A DNA stretch of 58,386 bases from an uncultured Acidobacteriota bacterium (GCA_947259165.1 CAMYKY010000040.1:1-58386); one strand, 5' to 3'; counted from the first letter of the stretch, positions 37,918 through 46,841 are shown. Notes: generated from the letters alone by a model not told the origin. Program-made: numbers and translations.

Positions 37918-40022
37918 GCGCGTTGATCTCGCATTTTCTTTTTTTCCTTCTCCTCACGAGCGCCGCGGCGGCCGACGAGCGCGTCGATCGACTCCCTGAA
38001 GACCACAAGAGCTGGCTCGAGCGCGACGTCGTCTATCTCATTACCGATCGAGAACGGGACGTCTTTCTGACGCTCGAGTCTGTTGATGAGCGGAACCGCT
38101 TCATCGAAGCGTTTTGGCGTCGCCGCGACCCTAACTCAGCGACACCCGTCAACGAGTACCAGGAGGAGCATTATCGGCGGATGGAATATGCCAACACCTA
38201 CCTGGGGAGAGATACGTTTCGAGAGGGGTGGCAGACGGATCGAGGACGCTTCTACATTATTCTCGGGGAGCCACGGGAAATCCAGCGCTTCGATGGCTAC
38301 AATGGTCTGGTTTCTGCTCACTTGTGGTTCTACCAGGGCGACCCAAGGCTCGGGGTCCCGTCGTTCTTCTATCTACTCTTTTTCAAGCGTGACGATATCG
38401 GAGAGTACCAGCTCTACCGACCGATGATCGACGGACCGCACGCCCTCCTGGCCGGGAGTCGATCTCTACCCAGCACGAACAACGCAGCGGCCATCGAGGC
38501 GCTGCGCGAAGTGTCTCCCGAGCTCGCCGCCGCGTCTTTGTCGTTCGATCCCAGCGAACCTGCCGATTTTAGCTCCGGGCGGCCGACTATCAGCACAGAC
38601 ATGATGATCGCTCGCATCGAAGCCGCCCCCGAGCGGCTCGCGCGAACGGACTATGCAGAGGCTGCGCTTCGCTATGGAAATCGAGTGTCCTCGGACTACA
38701 CCTTCAATTTCGTTCCGTCGCGAAGCGTGTTCTCGGTTCTGTTCGAGCCCGCCACCGGGACGCCGCTCGTTCACTACAGTATCGAGCTCGATCCGCAGAA
38801 CCTCTCGCTCGAGACCGACGAACAGCAATCGAAGTTCTATACAACGTTCGATATCACCATTGAGGCGCGGACCCCGGACGGAACGCTCGCTGTCGCCACC
38901 GAAAAACAAGCCTACATCGAGATCAGCCCGTCCCAGATGCAAGAGATTCGGGCGCAGCCGTTCGCGTATCAGGACGATTTTCTTCTCGTCCCGGGCGACT
39001 ACACCGTGAGCGTCATTGTCAGGAACCGCGTCTTGACCCAGTACACCGTGGCGGAGACCGAGCTCCACATTCCTCGGGTCGATCCGTCCCGGCTCATGCT
39101 GGCGGATGTCATCCTTGCCTACGATACGCGGCGAAGTGCGCTCGGTTCTGATAGCAACTTGTTCTACACCTTCGAAGTCGGCGACCTACGTCTACACCCA
39201 ACCACCGAGGGTCTTTTCGTCATCGGTGACACCGCACACCTTGTCGTCCAGGTGCTGGGGGAAGCTTCATCTGCAACGCCGACTCATCGGGTCGTGTTCG
39301 AGCTTCGCCGCGGCGACGACATTCTAAAAACGCTGGAGCGCGACGTCGGAGCGGATCGGTTCATCGTCGAGCACCTGCAGTTGAATGGCCTCGTGGGTGG
39401 CGACTATGATGTGGTGACGAGTCTCGTCTCCACGTCGGGCGAGACCGTTTCGAGCCAGGTCGCGCCCCTCACGTTATCGCCTCGCTCGTTCGCGGCGCGT
39501 CCCGGCTTCGTCTACAGACGGGGCCTTGATACCCGTATCCCCGGGCTGCTGAGCTTTCTACGCGGCGAGCAGCTCTGGAATCTTGGTCTCTACGACGAGG
39601 CGACCGCAGCGCTGGAGGACGCGGTGGCCTCTGGAAATGAACAACTCGTCCCTGCGAAGTGGAAACTGGCGAACGCGTATTTGCAGCAAGAGCGACCCGA
39701 CGATGCGCTCGCTCTGTTGAGACCACTCGAGACGCTGTTTTCGGACCGGTATGAAGTCATGGCCGGGCTCGGTTTCGTCTTTTACTTCAAGGATGACCAC
39801 GCTCGAGCCGTCGACTATCTGTCACGAGCCCGGGCCCTCGCATCCCCCGACACGATGTTGTTGAATGCCCTGGGCGATGGCTACCAGGTGCTCGGGCAGC
39901 TCGACGAGGCGCGGGCCGCGTTCGAACGCTCACTGGCGCTCGACGACGAACAACCGGCGGTGAAGAAGCGGCTCGAGTCTTTGATTCAGGAACCCGAATC
40001 GCCGGGAGATCCGGGGAGATAA
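37914..40022 (+). CDS. exported GWxTD-domain protein with TPR repeats
   Basis: A 702-residue protein starting with GTG, overlapping the regulator's stop (GTGA). A signal peptide (residues 1-20) is followed by a GWxTD domain, recognisable by FREGWQTDRGRFYIILGEP near residues 100-118 and the WRRRDP segment before it. A middle beta-rich region leads to C-terminal TPR units (about 540-690; LWNLGLYDEATAALEDAVA, LNALGDGYQVLGQLDEARAAF). GWxTD proteins are frequent in Acidobacteriota and relatives and have no fixed function. Co-transcription with a PDZ-containing kinase and an NtrC regulator suggests envelope signalling or surveillance. Confidence 0.9.
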   Translation: MSALISHFLFFLLLTSAAAADERVDRLPEDHKSWLERDVVYLITDRERDVFLTLESVDERNRFIEAFWRRRDPNSATPVNEYQEEHYRRMEYANTYLGRDTFREGWQTDRGRFYIILGEPREIQRFDGYNGLVSAHLWFYQGDPRLGVPSFFYLLFFKRDDIGEYQLYRPMIDGPHALLAGSRSLPSTNNAAAIEALREVSPELAAASLSFDPSEPADFSSGRPTISTDMMIARIEAAPERLARTDYAEAALRYGNRVSSDYTFNFVPSRSVFSVLFEPATGTPLVHYSIELDPQNLSLETDEQQSKFYTTFDITIEARTPDGTLAVATEKQAYIEISPSQMQEIRAQPFAYQDDFLLVPGDYTVSVIVRNRVLTQYTVAETELHIPRVDPSRLMLADVILAYDTRRSALGSDSNLFYTFEVGDLRLHPTTEGLFVIGDTAHLVVQVLGEASSATPTHRVVFELRRGDDILKTLERDVGADRFIVEHLQLNGLVGGDYDVVTSLVSTSGETVSSQVAPLTLSPRSFAARPGFVYRRGLDTRIPGLLSFLRGEQLWNLGLYDEATAALEDAVASGNEQLVPAKWKLANAYLQQERPDDALALLRPLETLFSDRYEVMAGLGFVFYFKDDHARAVDYLSRARALASPDTMLLNALGDGYQVLGQLDEARAAFERSLALDDEQPAVKKRLESLIQEPESPGDPGR

Positions 40023-40028
40023 ACGCTC

Positions 40029-40481
40029 GTGGCATTCACCAGCATTCAGAAGATTCGGTTCGACGACGTCGATGGCGCCGGCATCGTTTACTACCCTCAG
40101 TTCTTCCACATGTGTCACGCCGCGTTCGAAGATTTCTTCGACACCGCCGCCCCAGTGTCCTACCCACAACTCGTTGGGGAACGACGTTTCGGCTTCCCCA
40201 CAGTGGCCATCGAGAGCGTGTTTCACGCACCGTTGTCCTACGGGGACACCGCGATCGTGGAGCTAACTGTGAGTGAGATAGGTGCCTCGTCCCTGAAGCT
40301 CGGCTACGACATCCGACGCAAACGCGATGGCACCCTCTGCTTCCACGCCGATATCACGACTGTCATGGTGAACCTCGACACGCTGAAACCCACCCGAATC
40401 GACGACGAGCTGAGAGAGATCTTCAAGAAATTTCTCATCACCGAGGCGCGGAGCCACGGAGGGCGCACGGAGCAAAACTAG
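40029..40481 (+). CDS. acyl-CoA thioesterase, hotdog fold
   Basis: A 150-residue protein with the 4-hydroxybenzoyl-CoA/YbgC-type thioesterase pattern: IRFDDVDGAGIVYYPQFFHMCH near residues 9-30 (short key part DDVDGAGIVYYPQF with Asp in place of the usual DTDxxGxxYH-type loop) and an AIVELTVSEIGASSLKLGYDI strand pair. It hydrolyses an acyl-CoA or acyl-ACP ester, the substrate being unknown. It starts with GTG 7 bp after the GWxTD stop and may be part of the same transcript. An inverted repeat covers its stop codon. Confidence 0.88.
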   Translation: MAFTSIQKIRFDDVDGAGIVYYPQFFHMCHAAFEDFFDTAAPVSYPQLVGERRFGFPTVAIESVFHAPLSYGDTAIVELTVSEIGASSLKLGYDIRRKRDGTLCFHADITTVMVNLDTLKPTRIDDELREIFKKFLITEARSHGGRTEQN

Positions 40482-40505
40482 GCTTCTCTCCGTGAACCCT
40501 CCGTG
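40455..40505. terminator. bidirectional terminator-like inverted repeat
   Basis: Arms CACGGAGGGCGCACGGAG (40455-40472) and CTCCGTGAACCCTCCGTG (40488-40505) pair as 7 plus 9 bp with a 2-bp mismatch, around a 15-nt loop. The structure spans the thioesterase stop codon (40479-40481) and lies before the convergent TPR gene that ends at 40538. No strong T-run follows, so it may be a palindromic repeat with a terminator role. Confidence 0.5.
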
Positions 40506-40537
40506 TCTGTGTGCCTCTGTGGTGAAACGGGAATTCG

Positions 40538-41446
40538 CTACTGGAGCGATGACAGGGCGGCTTGGGCCATTTGTCCTTGCGGCGTGTCGGGGTCGAGCTC
40601 GACGACTTTTTGAAAAGCCGACTTAGCGCCTTCCATGTCCCCGGTGTTCAGATAGGCATAGCCCATCTTGAGGTACGGATCCGCCCAATCCGGTTTGTAC
40701 TCCGTTGCTTTTTGGTAGTACTCGATGGCTTTGACGGCGTTTCCCTGATTGAAGTAGATCTCGGCGACGTTGAAGGGGACGATAGCGTCCGTGGTCTGAG
40801 CGACGGCTTTCTCGAAAAAAACCACGGCCTCTTCGAGGTTTTGTTGCGACACTAGGATGTCGCCGATGCTGATGAGCGTCGGGGCGTGGGTCGCGTCGAC
40901 AGCTAGTACCTTGTGGAACTCCTCGAGCGCGGAGTCGAGATTCCCCAACTCGCGGTGAGCTATACCCATGTATTCGTGAATCTGGTAGAAGGAAGGCTGT
41001 GCTTCGACGAGCGCTTCGTACTTGACGAGCGCTTCGGCGTACTGTTTTTGTCTCAGAAGTTCATTGGCTTCTTTTAGGAGTTTGTCGTCTTCTTCAGTGT
41101 TTTGCACTGCGCCGACCAGTGGTACGAGCACGACGTTCAGACTGTTCTGGCCCATCTGTTTCACTGCCTTTTGTTCGATCCTCGGCTGGTAACCTTCGGC
41201 GGTGATGTTGAAATCGTAGGTGCCCGTGCGAAAACCGAGAATCGCCCACTCTCCGTCTTTGTCGGTCGTGCCCGTGAGTTTTTTCCCGGTAGCGTCGACG
41301 ACGGTGATGACGGCCCCCTCGACGTTGTTGCCCTCTACGTCGGTGATGGTGCCGGTGATCCGTCCAGTGCCCATCTGCGCCAACAGGGCTGTGCTGGTGA
41401 GGCACAGGGCGAAAACGACTAGAAGAGTATGATTTCTGTTGGGCAT
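40538..41446 (-). CDS. exported CarboxypepD_reg and TPR-repeat protein
   Basis: I choose ATG 41446, preceded by GGAGGCG, giving 302 residues; the longer frame upstream is not coding. A signal peptide (cleavage near LLAQ, residue 23) leads to a carboxypeptidase-regulatory-like beta sandwich (GRITGTITDVEGNNVEGAVI) and then at least four TPR units (LLRQKQYAEALVKYEALVEA, AVKAIEYYQKATEYKPDW, LNTGDMEGAKSAFQKVVEL). It is likely a periplasmic scaffold; no enzyme activity is visible. The gene converges on the thioesterase gene. Confidence 0.85.
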   Translation of the reverse strand: MPNRNHTLLVVFALCLTSTALLAQMGTGRITGTITDVEGNNVEGAVITVVDATGKKLTGTTDKDGEWAILGFRTGTYDFNITAEGYQPRIEQKAVKQMGQNSLNVVLVPLVGAVQNTEEDDKLLKEANELLRQKQYAEALVKYEALVEAQPSFYQIHEYMGIAHRELGNLDSALEEFHKVLAVDATHAPTLISIGDILVSQQNLEEAVVFFEKAVAQTTDAIVPFNVAEIYFNQGNAVKAIEYYQKATEYKPDWADPYLKMGYAYLNTGDMEGAKSAFQKVVELDPDTPQGQMAQAALSSLQ

Positions 41447-41600
41447 GGAAACGCCTCCGCGGTTTCGGGTCACCCTAATCGACCCAGCGCCTATTATAAA
41501 CCAATGGTTGGGTTCGAGTTCGTCGCCATAGGGCCCGTGGGGAAAGACTTGGGAACGCGTTGACCTCAAATGATTTGCTGTGCTAGCGTGGGACTGGATC

Positions 41601-42194
41601 ATGGGACAAAACACCGAGAACTGGCAACCAGGCACCTCCGAGCTCGGAGGGTCTATCCGTGAGTTCAATATTACGGATATCGTGCAGTTTCTGAGTGGCT
41701 CGGAGAAGACCGGGCGGCTCAAAGTCAAAGCACTCGGAACAGGAGCCGAAGGCACGATCGTCTTTTCCGAGGGTACGGTCGTTCATGCCGAGAGCGGAGC
41801 CACCGTGGGCGAAGAGGCGTTTTTCGATCTGATGCTTTGGTCGGAAGGACAGTTCACTTTCGAGCCCGACGTCGTCCCGAACGAAAAGACGGTTCGTCAG
41901 AGCAGCACAAATCTCCTCCTCGAAGGCGCGCGGCGCAAGGATGAATGGGGTGTGTTGTCACAACACGTTCCTGATATGAGGCTTGTCCCGGAGTTTGTGC
42001 TTCCAGACGAGCATCAGACCGGCCAGCAGATCACGCTGAACACGAGCGAATGGGTCGTGCTCTCGAAGATCGACGGCGAACGGACTCTCGAGGAGATTGC
42101 CAAGGCGGCTGCGCTCTCCGAGTATCACACCTGCCGATTGATCTATCCCCTCGTAGCGAACAAACTCATCCGGCTTCGCACCCGAGACCATTGA
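41601..42194 (+). CDS. DUF4388-domain protein
   Basis: I prefer ATG 41601 (197 residues); a GTG at 41580 would add seven. Residues about 15-105 show the DUF4388 pattern: IREFNITDIVQFLSGSEKTGRL, an EGTIVFSEGTVVHAESG strand pair and FDLMLWSEGQFTFEPD. The C-terminal half (WVVLSKIDGERTLEEIAKAA, CRLIYPLVANKLIRL) resembles a small winged-helix unit. DUF4388 proteins usually sit in gliding, polarity or signalling clusters of Acidobacteriota, Deltaproteobacteria and Cyanobacteria (PatA-like). A TTGACC -35-like box lies near 41559. Its TGA overlaps the TTG start of hemE by 3 bp. Confidence 0.8.
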   Translation: MGQNTENWQPGTSELGGSIREFNITDIVQFLSGSEKTGRLKVKALGTGAEGTIVFSEGTVVHAESGATVGEEAFFDLMLWSEGQFTFEPDVVPNEKTVRQSSTNLLLEGARRKDEWGVLSQHVPDMRLVPEFVLPDEHQTGQQITLNTSEWVVLSKIDGERTLEEIAKAAALSEYHTCRLIYPLVANKLIRLRTRDH

Positions 42195-43222
42195 CCCGAG
42201 CCAACGACCGTTTCTTGAAGGCTTGCCGGCGTGAGCCCACTGACTGCACACCGGTCTGGTTCATGCGCCAGGCCGGACGCTACATGGCGGAGTACCGCGC
42301 GCTGCGAGCTGAGCACACCCTTCTCGAAATCTGCAAGACGCCCGAGCTCGCCGTTCAAGTGACGCTTCAGCCGATTGAAAAACTTGGGGTTGACGCTGCG
42401 ATTCTGTTCTCCGACCTCCTCGTTCCGCTGACGCCTCTCGGAATCGACTTCGACTTCGTCCAGGGCGAAGGCCCTCAGATCTCGAATCCGATTCGTTCGG
42501 AAAGCGACATCGATGCATTGAAGTCGGTCGAGCCTCGTGAGTCGCTAGCGTTTACTCTCGAGACGATACGGCTCCTGCGCAAGGAGTTGAGCGTGCCCCT
42601 CATCGGCTTCGCGGGGGCGCCGTTTACCCTCGCGTCCTACGCGATCGAGGGCGGGCCGTCGAAGAACTTCGAGAAAACCAAGGCGCTGATGTACGAAAAC
42701 CCGTCGGCGTGGCATCGGTTGGCTGAAAAACTCTGCATCTGTGTCACCGACTACCTGGTGGCTCAGGTCGAAGCAGGAGCCCAGGCGGTCCAACTGTTCG
42801 ACTCGTGGGTAGGAGCGCTCGCGCCGTCGGATTATCGTGAGCTCGCTGCGCCCTATACCCGCCGCATCCTGGACGCGCTCGGCAGTCACGGTGTCCCTCG
42901 CATCGTTTTCGGGACTGGTACTACAGGGCTTCTACAAGAGCTCAAGCCTGGTGCGGATGTCGTGGGCCTCGATTGGCGGGTCGATTTGGATCGAGGTTGG
43001 GAAATGCTGGGCTCCGACGTCGCGGTGCAAGGCAACCTCGACCCGCTGGCGCTGTTCGCTCCGCGCGACGTGCTGCTTGCTAAAGCAGATGCGGTCCTCG
43101 AGCGGGCAGCGCTCCGACCGGGTCACATTTTTAATCTAGGTCACGGAATTTTGCCCACGACCCCCGTCGAGAATGTCACCGCGCTCGTCGCGCACGTTCA
43201 TCAAGCGACGAGCTCGAACTAA
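42191..43222 (+). CDS. hemE: uroporphyrinogen decarboxylase
   Basis: A 343-residue enzyme that decarboxylates uroporphyrinogen III to coproporphyrinogen III in haem synthesis. Signature pieces are CTPVWFMRQAGRYMAEYR near residues 17-34, IGFAGAPFTLASYAIEGG, FDSWVGAL, GLDWRVDLDRGW and GHGILPTTPVENV. The only start that gives the family length is TTG 42191, which overlaps the DUF4388 stop (TTGA). The stop overlaps the hemG ATG (TAATG). With hemG it forms a two-gene haem operon; the octaheme cytochrome at 3243 is a likely heavy user of haem. Confidence 0.96.
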   Translation: MTRANDRFLKACRREPTDCTPVWFMRQAGRYMAEYRALRAEHTLLEICKTPELAVQVTLQPIEKLGVDAAILFSDLLVPLTPLGIDFDFVQGEGPQISNPIRSESDIDALKSVEPRESLAFTLETIRLLRKELSVPLIGFAGAPFTLASYAIEGGPSKNFEKTKALMYENPSAWHRLAEKLCICVTDYLVAQVEAGAQAVQLFDSWVGALAPSDYRELAAPYTRRILDALGSHGVPRIVFGTGTTGLLQELKPGADVVGLDWRVDLDRGWEMLGSDVAVQGNLDPLALFAPRDVLLAKADAVLERAALRPGHIFNLGHGILPTTPVENVTALVAHVHQATSSN

Positions 43223-44592
43223 TGCACCGGACCAACGCCCTGATTGCGGGCGGAGGTGTGTCGGGGCTCACGACGGCGTATGACCTGAACCGAGTGGGCG
43301 TCGACTGTGTCGTTGCCGAGCGAGGGTCTCGTCTCGGCGGTCTCATCTTTACCGATGCCCATGACGGCTTCTTGATGGACGGTGGCCCCGACGCGTTCCT
43401 GACGCAAAAGCCGCAAGCGACGGCGTTGTGCCAGGAGCTCGGACTCGGTAGCGAAATGATCCCCACCAACCCTGACCGGCAAAAGGTCTACGTTTTGTAC
43501 GACGGCAAGCTTCACGCGCTGCCGGTGGGGATGCGTCTGACGGTTCCGACGCAGTGGCTACCGTTTCTTCTCTCGGACTTGTTCACCTGGCGAGGGAAGC
43601 TCCGCATGCTGTTCGAGCGCTGGACTCCTCGACGCCCCCAAGTTGACGAGGAGTCGGTGGAGAGTTTCATCGTGCGGCGCTTCGGGCGGGAATCGTTTGA
43701 CCGTCTAGGCGAGCCGATGCTTGCGGGGATCCACTGCGGCGACGGGAGCCGATTGTCAATGGACGTGCTGTTCCCGCGACTCGTTTCGCTGGAGACGCGT
43801 GACGGGAGTGTGACTCGAGGGATGATTGCTGCCGGCAGACAAGGCACGGCCTTCACGTCGCTCGTCGGAGGCATGGGCCGACTGATTGAAACGCTCGCGG
43901 GCAAACTCCCCAAAGGCAATATCCTACTCAATGAAGGCATCGAAGACGTACATCGGGAGGGCGACGGTTTTGTCGCGAGATTGACGTCGGGGGCGAAGAT
44001 TCAATCGAACGTCGTGGTTCTGGCTCTTCCGATCCATTCGAGCCGCGAGTTGGCGCGAGGCGGGTTCCCCGCCGTGGCGGAGATCCTCGACCGAATCAAG
44101 ACGGCTTCGTCCGCCGTGGTCTTCCACGCTCTTGCGAAAGACGACGTGCAACATCCTCTCGACGGCTACGGCTTTGTCGTACCCACCGCGGAGTCGAACC
44201 GATTGCTCGCCGCGACGTTCGTGACCACGAAATTTCCCGGCCGGGCCCCCGGCGACAACGTTCTCATTCGGACCTTTCTCGGTGGCCTCAAAGACCCGGA
44301 AGCGCTCACTCTTCCGGATGACGAGCTCGTGGCGCTCTCCCGACGCGAGCTAGCGCGCGCCGTGGGTCCGTTGGGCGAGCCAAAGTTCTCGAAGGTCGTT
44401 CGTTGGCCCAATCGCACTCCTCAAGTCGAGCTCGGCCACCGAACGATTCTCACAGACCTCGACACGGAGCTTGCGAAGACTCCCGGCCTCTATGTCCTGG
44501 GTAACGGCCTCAAGAGCGTCGGGATCCCCGACTGTATCGGCCAAGCAAGAGCCACCGCAAAGCAAATCACTGCTTTCGTGGAGAGCCCGTAG
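43222..44592 (+). CDS. hemG: protoporphyrinogen/coproporphyrinogen oxidase (HemY-type)
   Basis: A 456-residue FAD-dependent oxidase. The dinucleotide-binding motif is IAGGGVSGLTTAYDL near residues 8-22, followed by the second FAD patch RLGGLIFTDAHDGFLMDGGPDAFL (short key part RLGGLIFT), and the C-terminal FAD segment ends GLYVLGNGLKSVGIPDCI. It oxidises protoporphyrinogen IX, or coproporphyrinogen III in the coproporphyrin branch; sequence alone cannot tell. Its ATG overlaps the hemE stop by one base. No ferrochelatase follows; tRNA genes do. The name hemG is used for the HemY-like family. Confidence 0.93.
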   Translation: MHRTNALIAGGGVSGLTTAYDLNRVGVDCVVAERGSRLGGLIFTDAHDGFLMDGGPDAFLTQKPQATALCQELGLGSEMIPTNPDRQKVYVLYDGKLHALPVGMRLTVPTQWLPFLLSDLFTWRGKLRMLFERWTPRRPQVDEESVESFIVRRFGRESFDRLGEPMLAGIHCGDGSRLSMDVLFPRLVSLETRDGSVTRGMIAAGRQGTAFTSLVGGMGRLIETLAGKLPKGNILLNEGIEDVHREGDGFVARLTSGAKIQSNVVVLALPIHSSRELARGGFPAVAEILDRIKTASSAVVFHALAKDDVQHPLDGYGFVVPTAESNRLLAATFVTTKFPGRAPGDNVLIRTFLGGLKDPEALTLPDDELVALSRRELARAVGPLGEPKFSKVVRWPNRTPQVELGHRTILTDLDTELAKTPGLYVLGNGLKSVGIPDCIGQARATAKQITAFVESP

Positions 44593-44672
44593 GCTTGGCC
44601 GCGTTGGAAGAAAGCCCGCCTTCGCCAAAGCTACGGCGGGTCCGCCGGCCGGTTTGTGTGACGGCGGAAAAT
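44593..44672. repeat. short gap with a REP-like palindrome
   Basis: Between hemG and the first tRNA lies a palindrome with CCCGCC (44615-44620) and GGCGGG (44635-44640) flanking TTCGCCAAAGCTAC. Similar GTCCGCCTTCG/CTACGGCGG sequence recurs at about 25405-25435 between the ABC operon and the exported gene, so this is a dispersed element and not a tRNA part. Confidence 0.45.
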
Positions 44673-44746
44673 TGGCTGGGAAGCAGGGATTCGAACCCCG
44701 ATTCCACGGTTCAGAGCCGTGTGTCCTGCCGTTGGACGACTTCCCA
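44673..44746 (-). tRNA. tRNA-Gln (CUG anticodon)
   Basis: On the minus strand the acceptor TGGGAAG pairs with CTTCCCA, followed by a G discriminator and an encoded CCA (44675-44673). The anticodon arm is CACGG-CTCTGAA-CCGTG, giving CTG, and the T arm has GGTTCGAATCC. The anticodon reads CAG, so this is tRNA-Gln. 74 nt including CCA. Confidence 0.95.
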
Positions 44747-44841
44747 GCACGCCACGCTTCATCGGTCCGAAATCCTCGATGGACGCACCGACAGACTACC
44801 GAGCGGCCTGTCGTTTGTCAAAAAACCGCGATGCCCCGTTT

Positions 44842-44936
44842 TGGCGGAGAGGGAGGGATTCGAACCCTCGGCACAGGCTCATCACCCGTGCAACTGCTTA
44901 GCAGGCAGCCCTGTTCAGCCACTCCAGCACCTCTCC
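44842..44936 (-). tRNA. tRNA-Ser (GCU anticodon)
   Basis: On the minus strand GGAGAGG pairs with CCTCTCC, with a G discriminator and encoded CCA (44844-44842). The anticodon stem CTGCC-region loop carries GCT (CTGCTAAGCAG), and a long variable arm (CACGGGTGATGAGCCTGTGCC-like, seen as GCACGGG and CCTGTGC) is present, as expected for a class II serine tRNA reading AGC/AGU. 95 nt including CCA. It lies 95 bp upstream of tRNA-Gln on the same strand. Confidence 0.95.
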
Positions 44937-45028
44937 GCAAAACACGGGACAATCTGACCTCGGCGTACCTCGGCGGTCCATCTATATTACAATGCCTACC
45001 GGCGAACCGTCAAAAAAAGGCAAACGAC

Positions 45029-46255
45029 GTGGGTGACTTATTGCCGGGGTTGCGACGGGATATCGATGTCATGCCGTCGCCGATTCCGGAGCAGCCGGGG
45101 CTGTTGTTGCGGGATCCGTTTCGCTATACCGACGACATTCTCGTGATCCCACCGGCGTGGGTGCCGGTGCTTCAGTGTCTCGACGCGGAACATTCGGTTC
45201 TCGACGCGCAGGCGATCCTGACCCGGCTAAGCCACGGGCAAATCGTTGCGCGCAAAGAGGTCGAGCAGTTCGTAGCGATTCTCTCGCAGTCTGGCTTCGT
45301 CGAAGGTGATGAGCTCGAGGCGTTGAAGCGCGAGCGGCACGAAGCGTTTCGGCGGGCTCCCACTCGGCAAGCGACTCACGTCGGCTCGGCCTACCCCGCG
45401 GATGCAGCGGGCATCGAAGCTCGGTTCTCGTCCGAGCGGCTCTGCCGAGAGCGTGACCCGGACGCGACCTTACCCATCGCGCTGGCGGCGCCTCACGTGT
45501 CTCCAGACGGTGGGTTTGCGTCGTATCGGGCAGCGTACGATTTGCCTCCGGTTTCAAAGCCGACGACGTTTGTCATCTTGGGGACGTCTCACTACGGAGC
45601 ACCCGAGCGCTTCGGTACGAGTGCGAAGCCGTTTGAAACACCGCTCGGAACCGCTGACATCGACGACGAAGCGCTGGCGCAGTTCGTCTCTCAGGCGGGC
45701 GATGCGATCGTCGAAGAAGACTACTGCCATCACGCCGAGCATTCGATCGAGTTTCAAGTTCTGTTCTTGCAGTACCACTTCAAGCAACCCTTCCGGATTC
45801 TTCCCATTTTGTGCGGTCCGTTCGTAGAGAGCCTCATGACCGGCAAGCCTCCGGAGAGCATCGACGGAAATCGCCGCGTGTTCGACGCGCTCGCTGAGCT
45901 CCACACGAAACGAGACGACCTGGTTTGGATCCTCGGAGTGGACATGGCACACATTGGGACCCGCTACGGTCACCGCGAGCCCGTACGGGCGGGTGAAGGC
46001 GTGATGGCGGAGATTGCGGAGCACGACCAACGACGACTCGAGCGGATTTGCGACGGCGACGCCGAAGGATTCTTTGACCTCGTTCACCCCGGAGGCGACG
46101 AGCTCAACTGGTGCGGCTACTCGCCGATTTACACGTTTCTGCGATCGGTCGGCTCGGCGGTGAAGCTGAAGGGCGACGTGCGCGCCTACGAGCAGTGGAA
46201 CATCGACGAGAGCTCGGTGGTGAGCTTTGGAGCGATGCACTTCTCCGGAGGCTGA
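45029..46255 (+). CDS. Memo-family protein (AmmeMemoRadiSam system protein B) with N-terminal extension
   Basis: A 408-residue protein starting with GTG 45029 (AAGG upstream). The C-terminal 290 residues are the Memo fold: HVGSAYPAD near residue 115, ALAAPHVSPDGGFASYRAAY, LGTSHYG, EDYCHHAEHSIEFQVLFLQY, LPILCGPFV and VDMAHIG. Histidines and cysteine typical of the metal-binding pocket are present. The first about 110 residues (LLLRDPFRYTDDILVIPPAWV) form an extra domain. Memo proteins often accompany a radical-SAM enzyme and an AMMECR1 protein, but neither is in this window. The activity is not established. It has no clear neighbours after the tRNAs. Confidence 0.88.
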   Translation: MGDLLPGLRRDIDVMPSPIPEQPGLLLRDPFRYTDDILVIPPAWVPVLQCLDAEHSVLDAQAILTRLSHGQIVARKEVEQFVAILSQSGFVEGDELEALKRERHEAFRRAPTRQATHVGSAYPADAAGIEARFSSERLCRERDPDATLPIALAAPHVSPDGGFASYRAAYDLPPVSKPTTFVILGTSHYGAPERFGTSAKPFETPLGTADIDDEALAQFVSQAGDAIVEEDYCHHAEHSIEFQVLFLQYHFKQPFRILPILCGPFVESLMTGKPPESIDGNRRVFDALAELHTKRDDLVWILGVDMAHIGTRYGHREPVRAGEGVMAEIAEHDQRRLERICDGDAEGFFDLVHPGGDELNWCGYSPIYTFLRSVGSAVKLKGDVRAYEQWNIDESSVVSFGAMHFSGG

Positions 46256-46374
46256 CGAGTTACGGTGGCAACTCTGCCCGGACAGAGTCGCGTTCGATCC
46301 GTGCTCCGCTCACCAGTAGAATCATCGACACATGTCGCTGTCCCCCAGCGGGCGAGGAGTTCAATGGCAGGACG

Positions 46375-46685
46375 TTAGCACTTTCGCCTAATAGTGATCA
46401 GTTGGCGTTCGTGGACCAACTGCCAAGCTTCCGGCATGATCAGATCGCCGGGCTGGTAAGTGGCGCGGTCCCGATAGGCGCCTTCCTGCGGGGAGCCAAA
46501 GACCACGAGCTCCCCAGCGACGAGGTTCACAACCCAACACGCGGGGCAACCCGACGCGCCGCATAGCAAAGCTTCGCGTTGAGCTCCACGCGCTCGTTCG
46601 GCTCGAAGATCCCCGTCTCCGCCATCCGGTGGTACTCGTCCACCGTGAAGCGTCGCTGATCGAGGGTCTCTGCAGCTCGCGACAT
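46375..46685 (-). pseudogene. Uma2-family nuclease gene with internal deletion
   Basis: This starts with ATG 46685 as AAETLDQRRFTVDEYHRMAE, then GIFEPNERVEL, nearly identical to the intact Uma2 gene at 49366-49941. After VEL the sequence jumps to the equivalent of the AKARLYAEAG region of the intact copy and then reads CWVVNLVAGELVVFGSP and GAYRDRATYQPG in a different frame, ending at 46375. About 90-100 internal residues, including the catalytic acidic residues, are missing. It is a truncated paralogue. Confidence 0.8.
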
Positions 46686-46841
46686 ACCGTCATTCTACCT
46701 CCACGTAGATGAAGACGAAATGGCGGTGGAGGAGCCTCCCTGCAGCGAAAACGTTTTTCGGTGCCGGGCGAAATGAGCAAAAAGGAAACAATGAAATGTC
46801 TCTAAGTAGTTGTTTATGTTGGCGTTACGGTCCCCGCCCGC

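Noticed and set aside
41580..41600. GTG start seven codons before the DUF4388 ATG
   Set aside because: The sequence before it has no ribosome-binding site, and a possible promoter box overlaps it; the ATG at 41601 is better though not proven.
42050..42190. Upstream part of the hemE frame
   Set aside because: It overlaps DUF4388 in another frame; hemE length and motif position fit the TTG at 42191.
44593..44672. Possible attachment site at the tRNA genes
   Set aside because: No integrase gene and no repeated tRNA end are present in the window.
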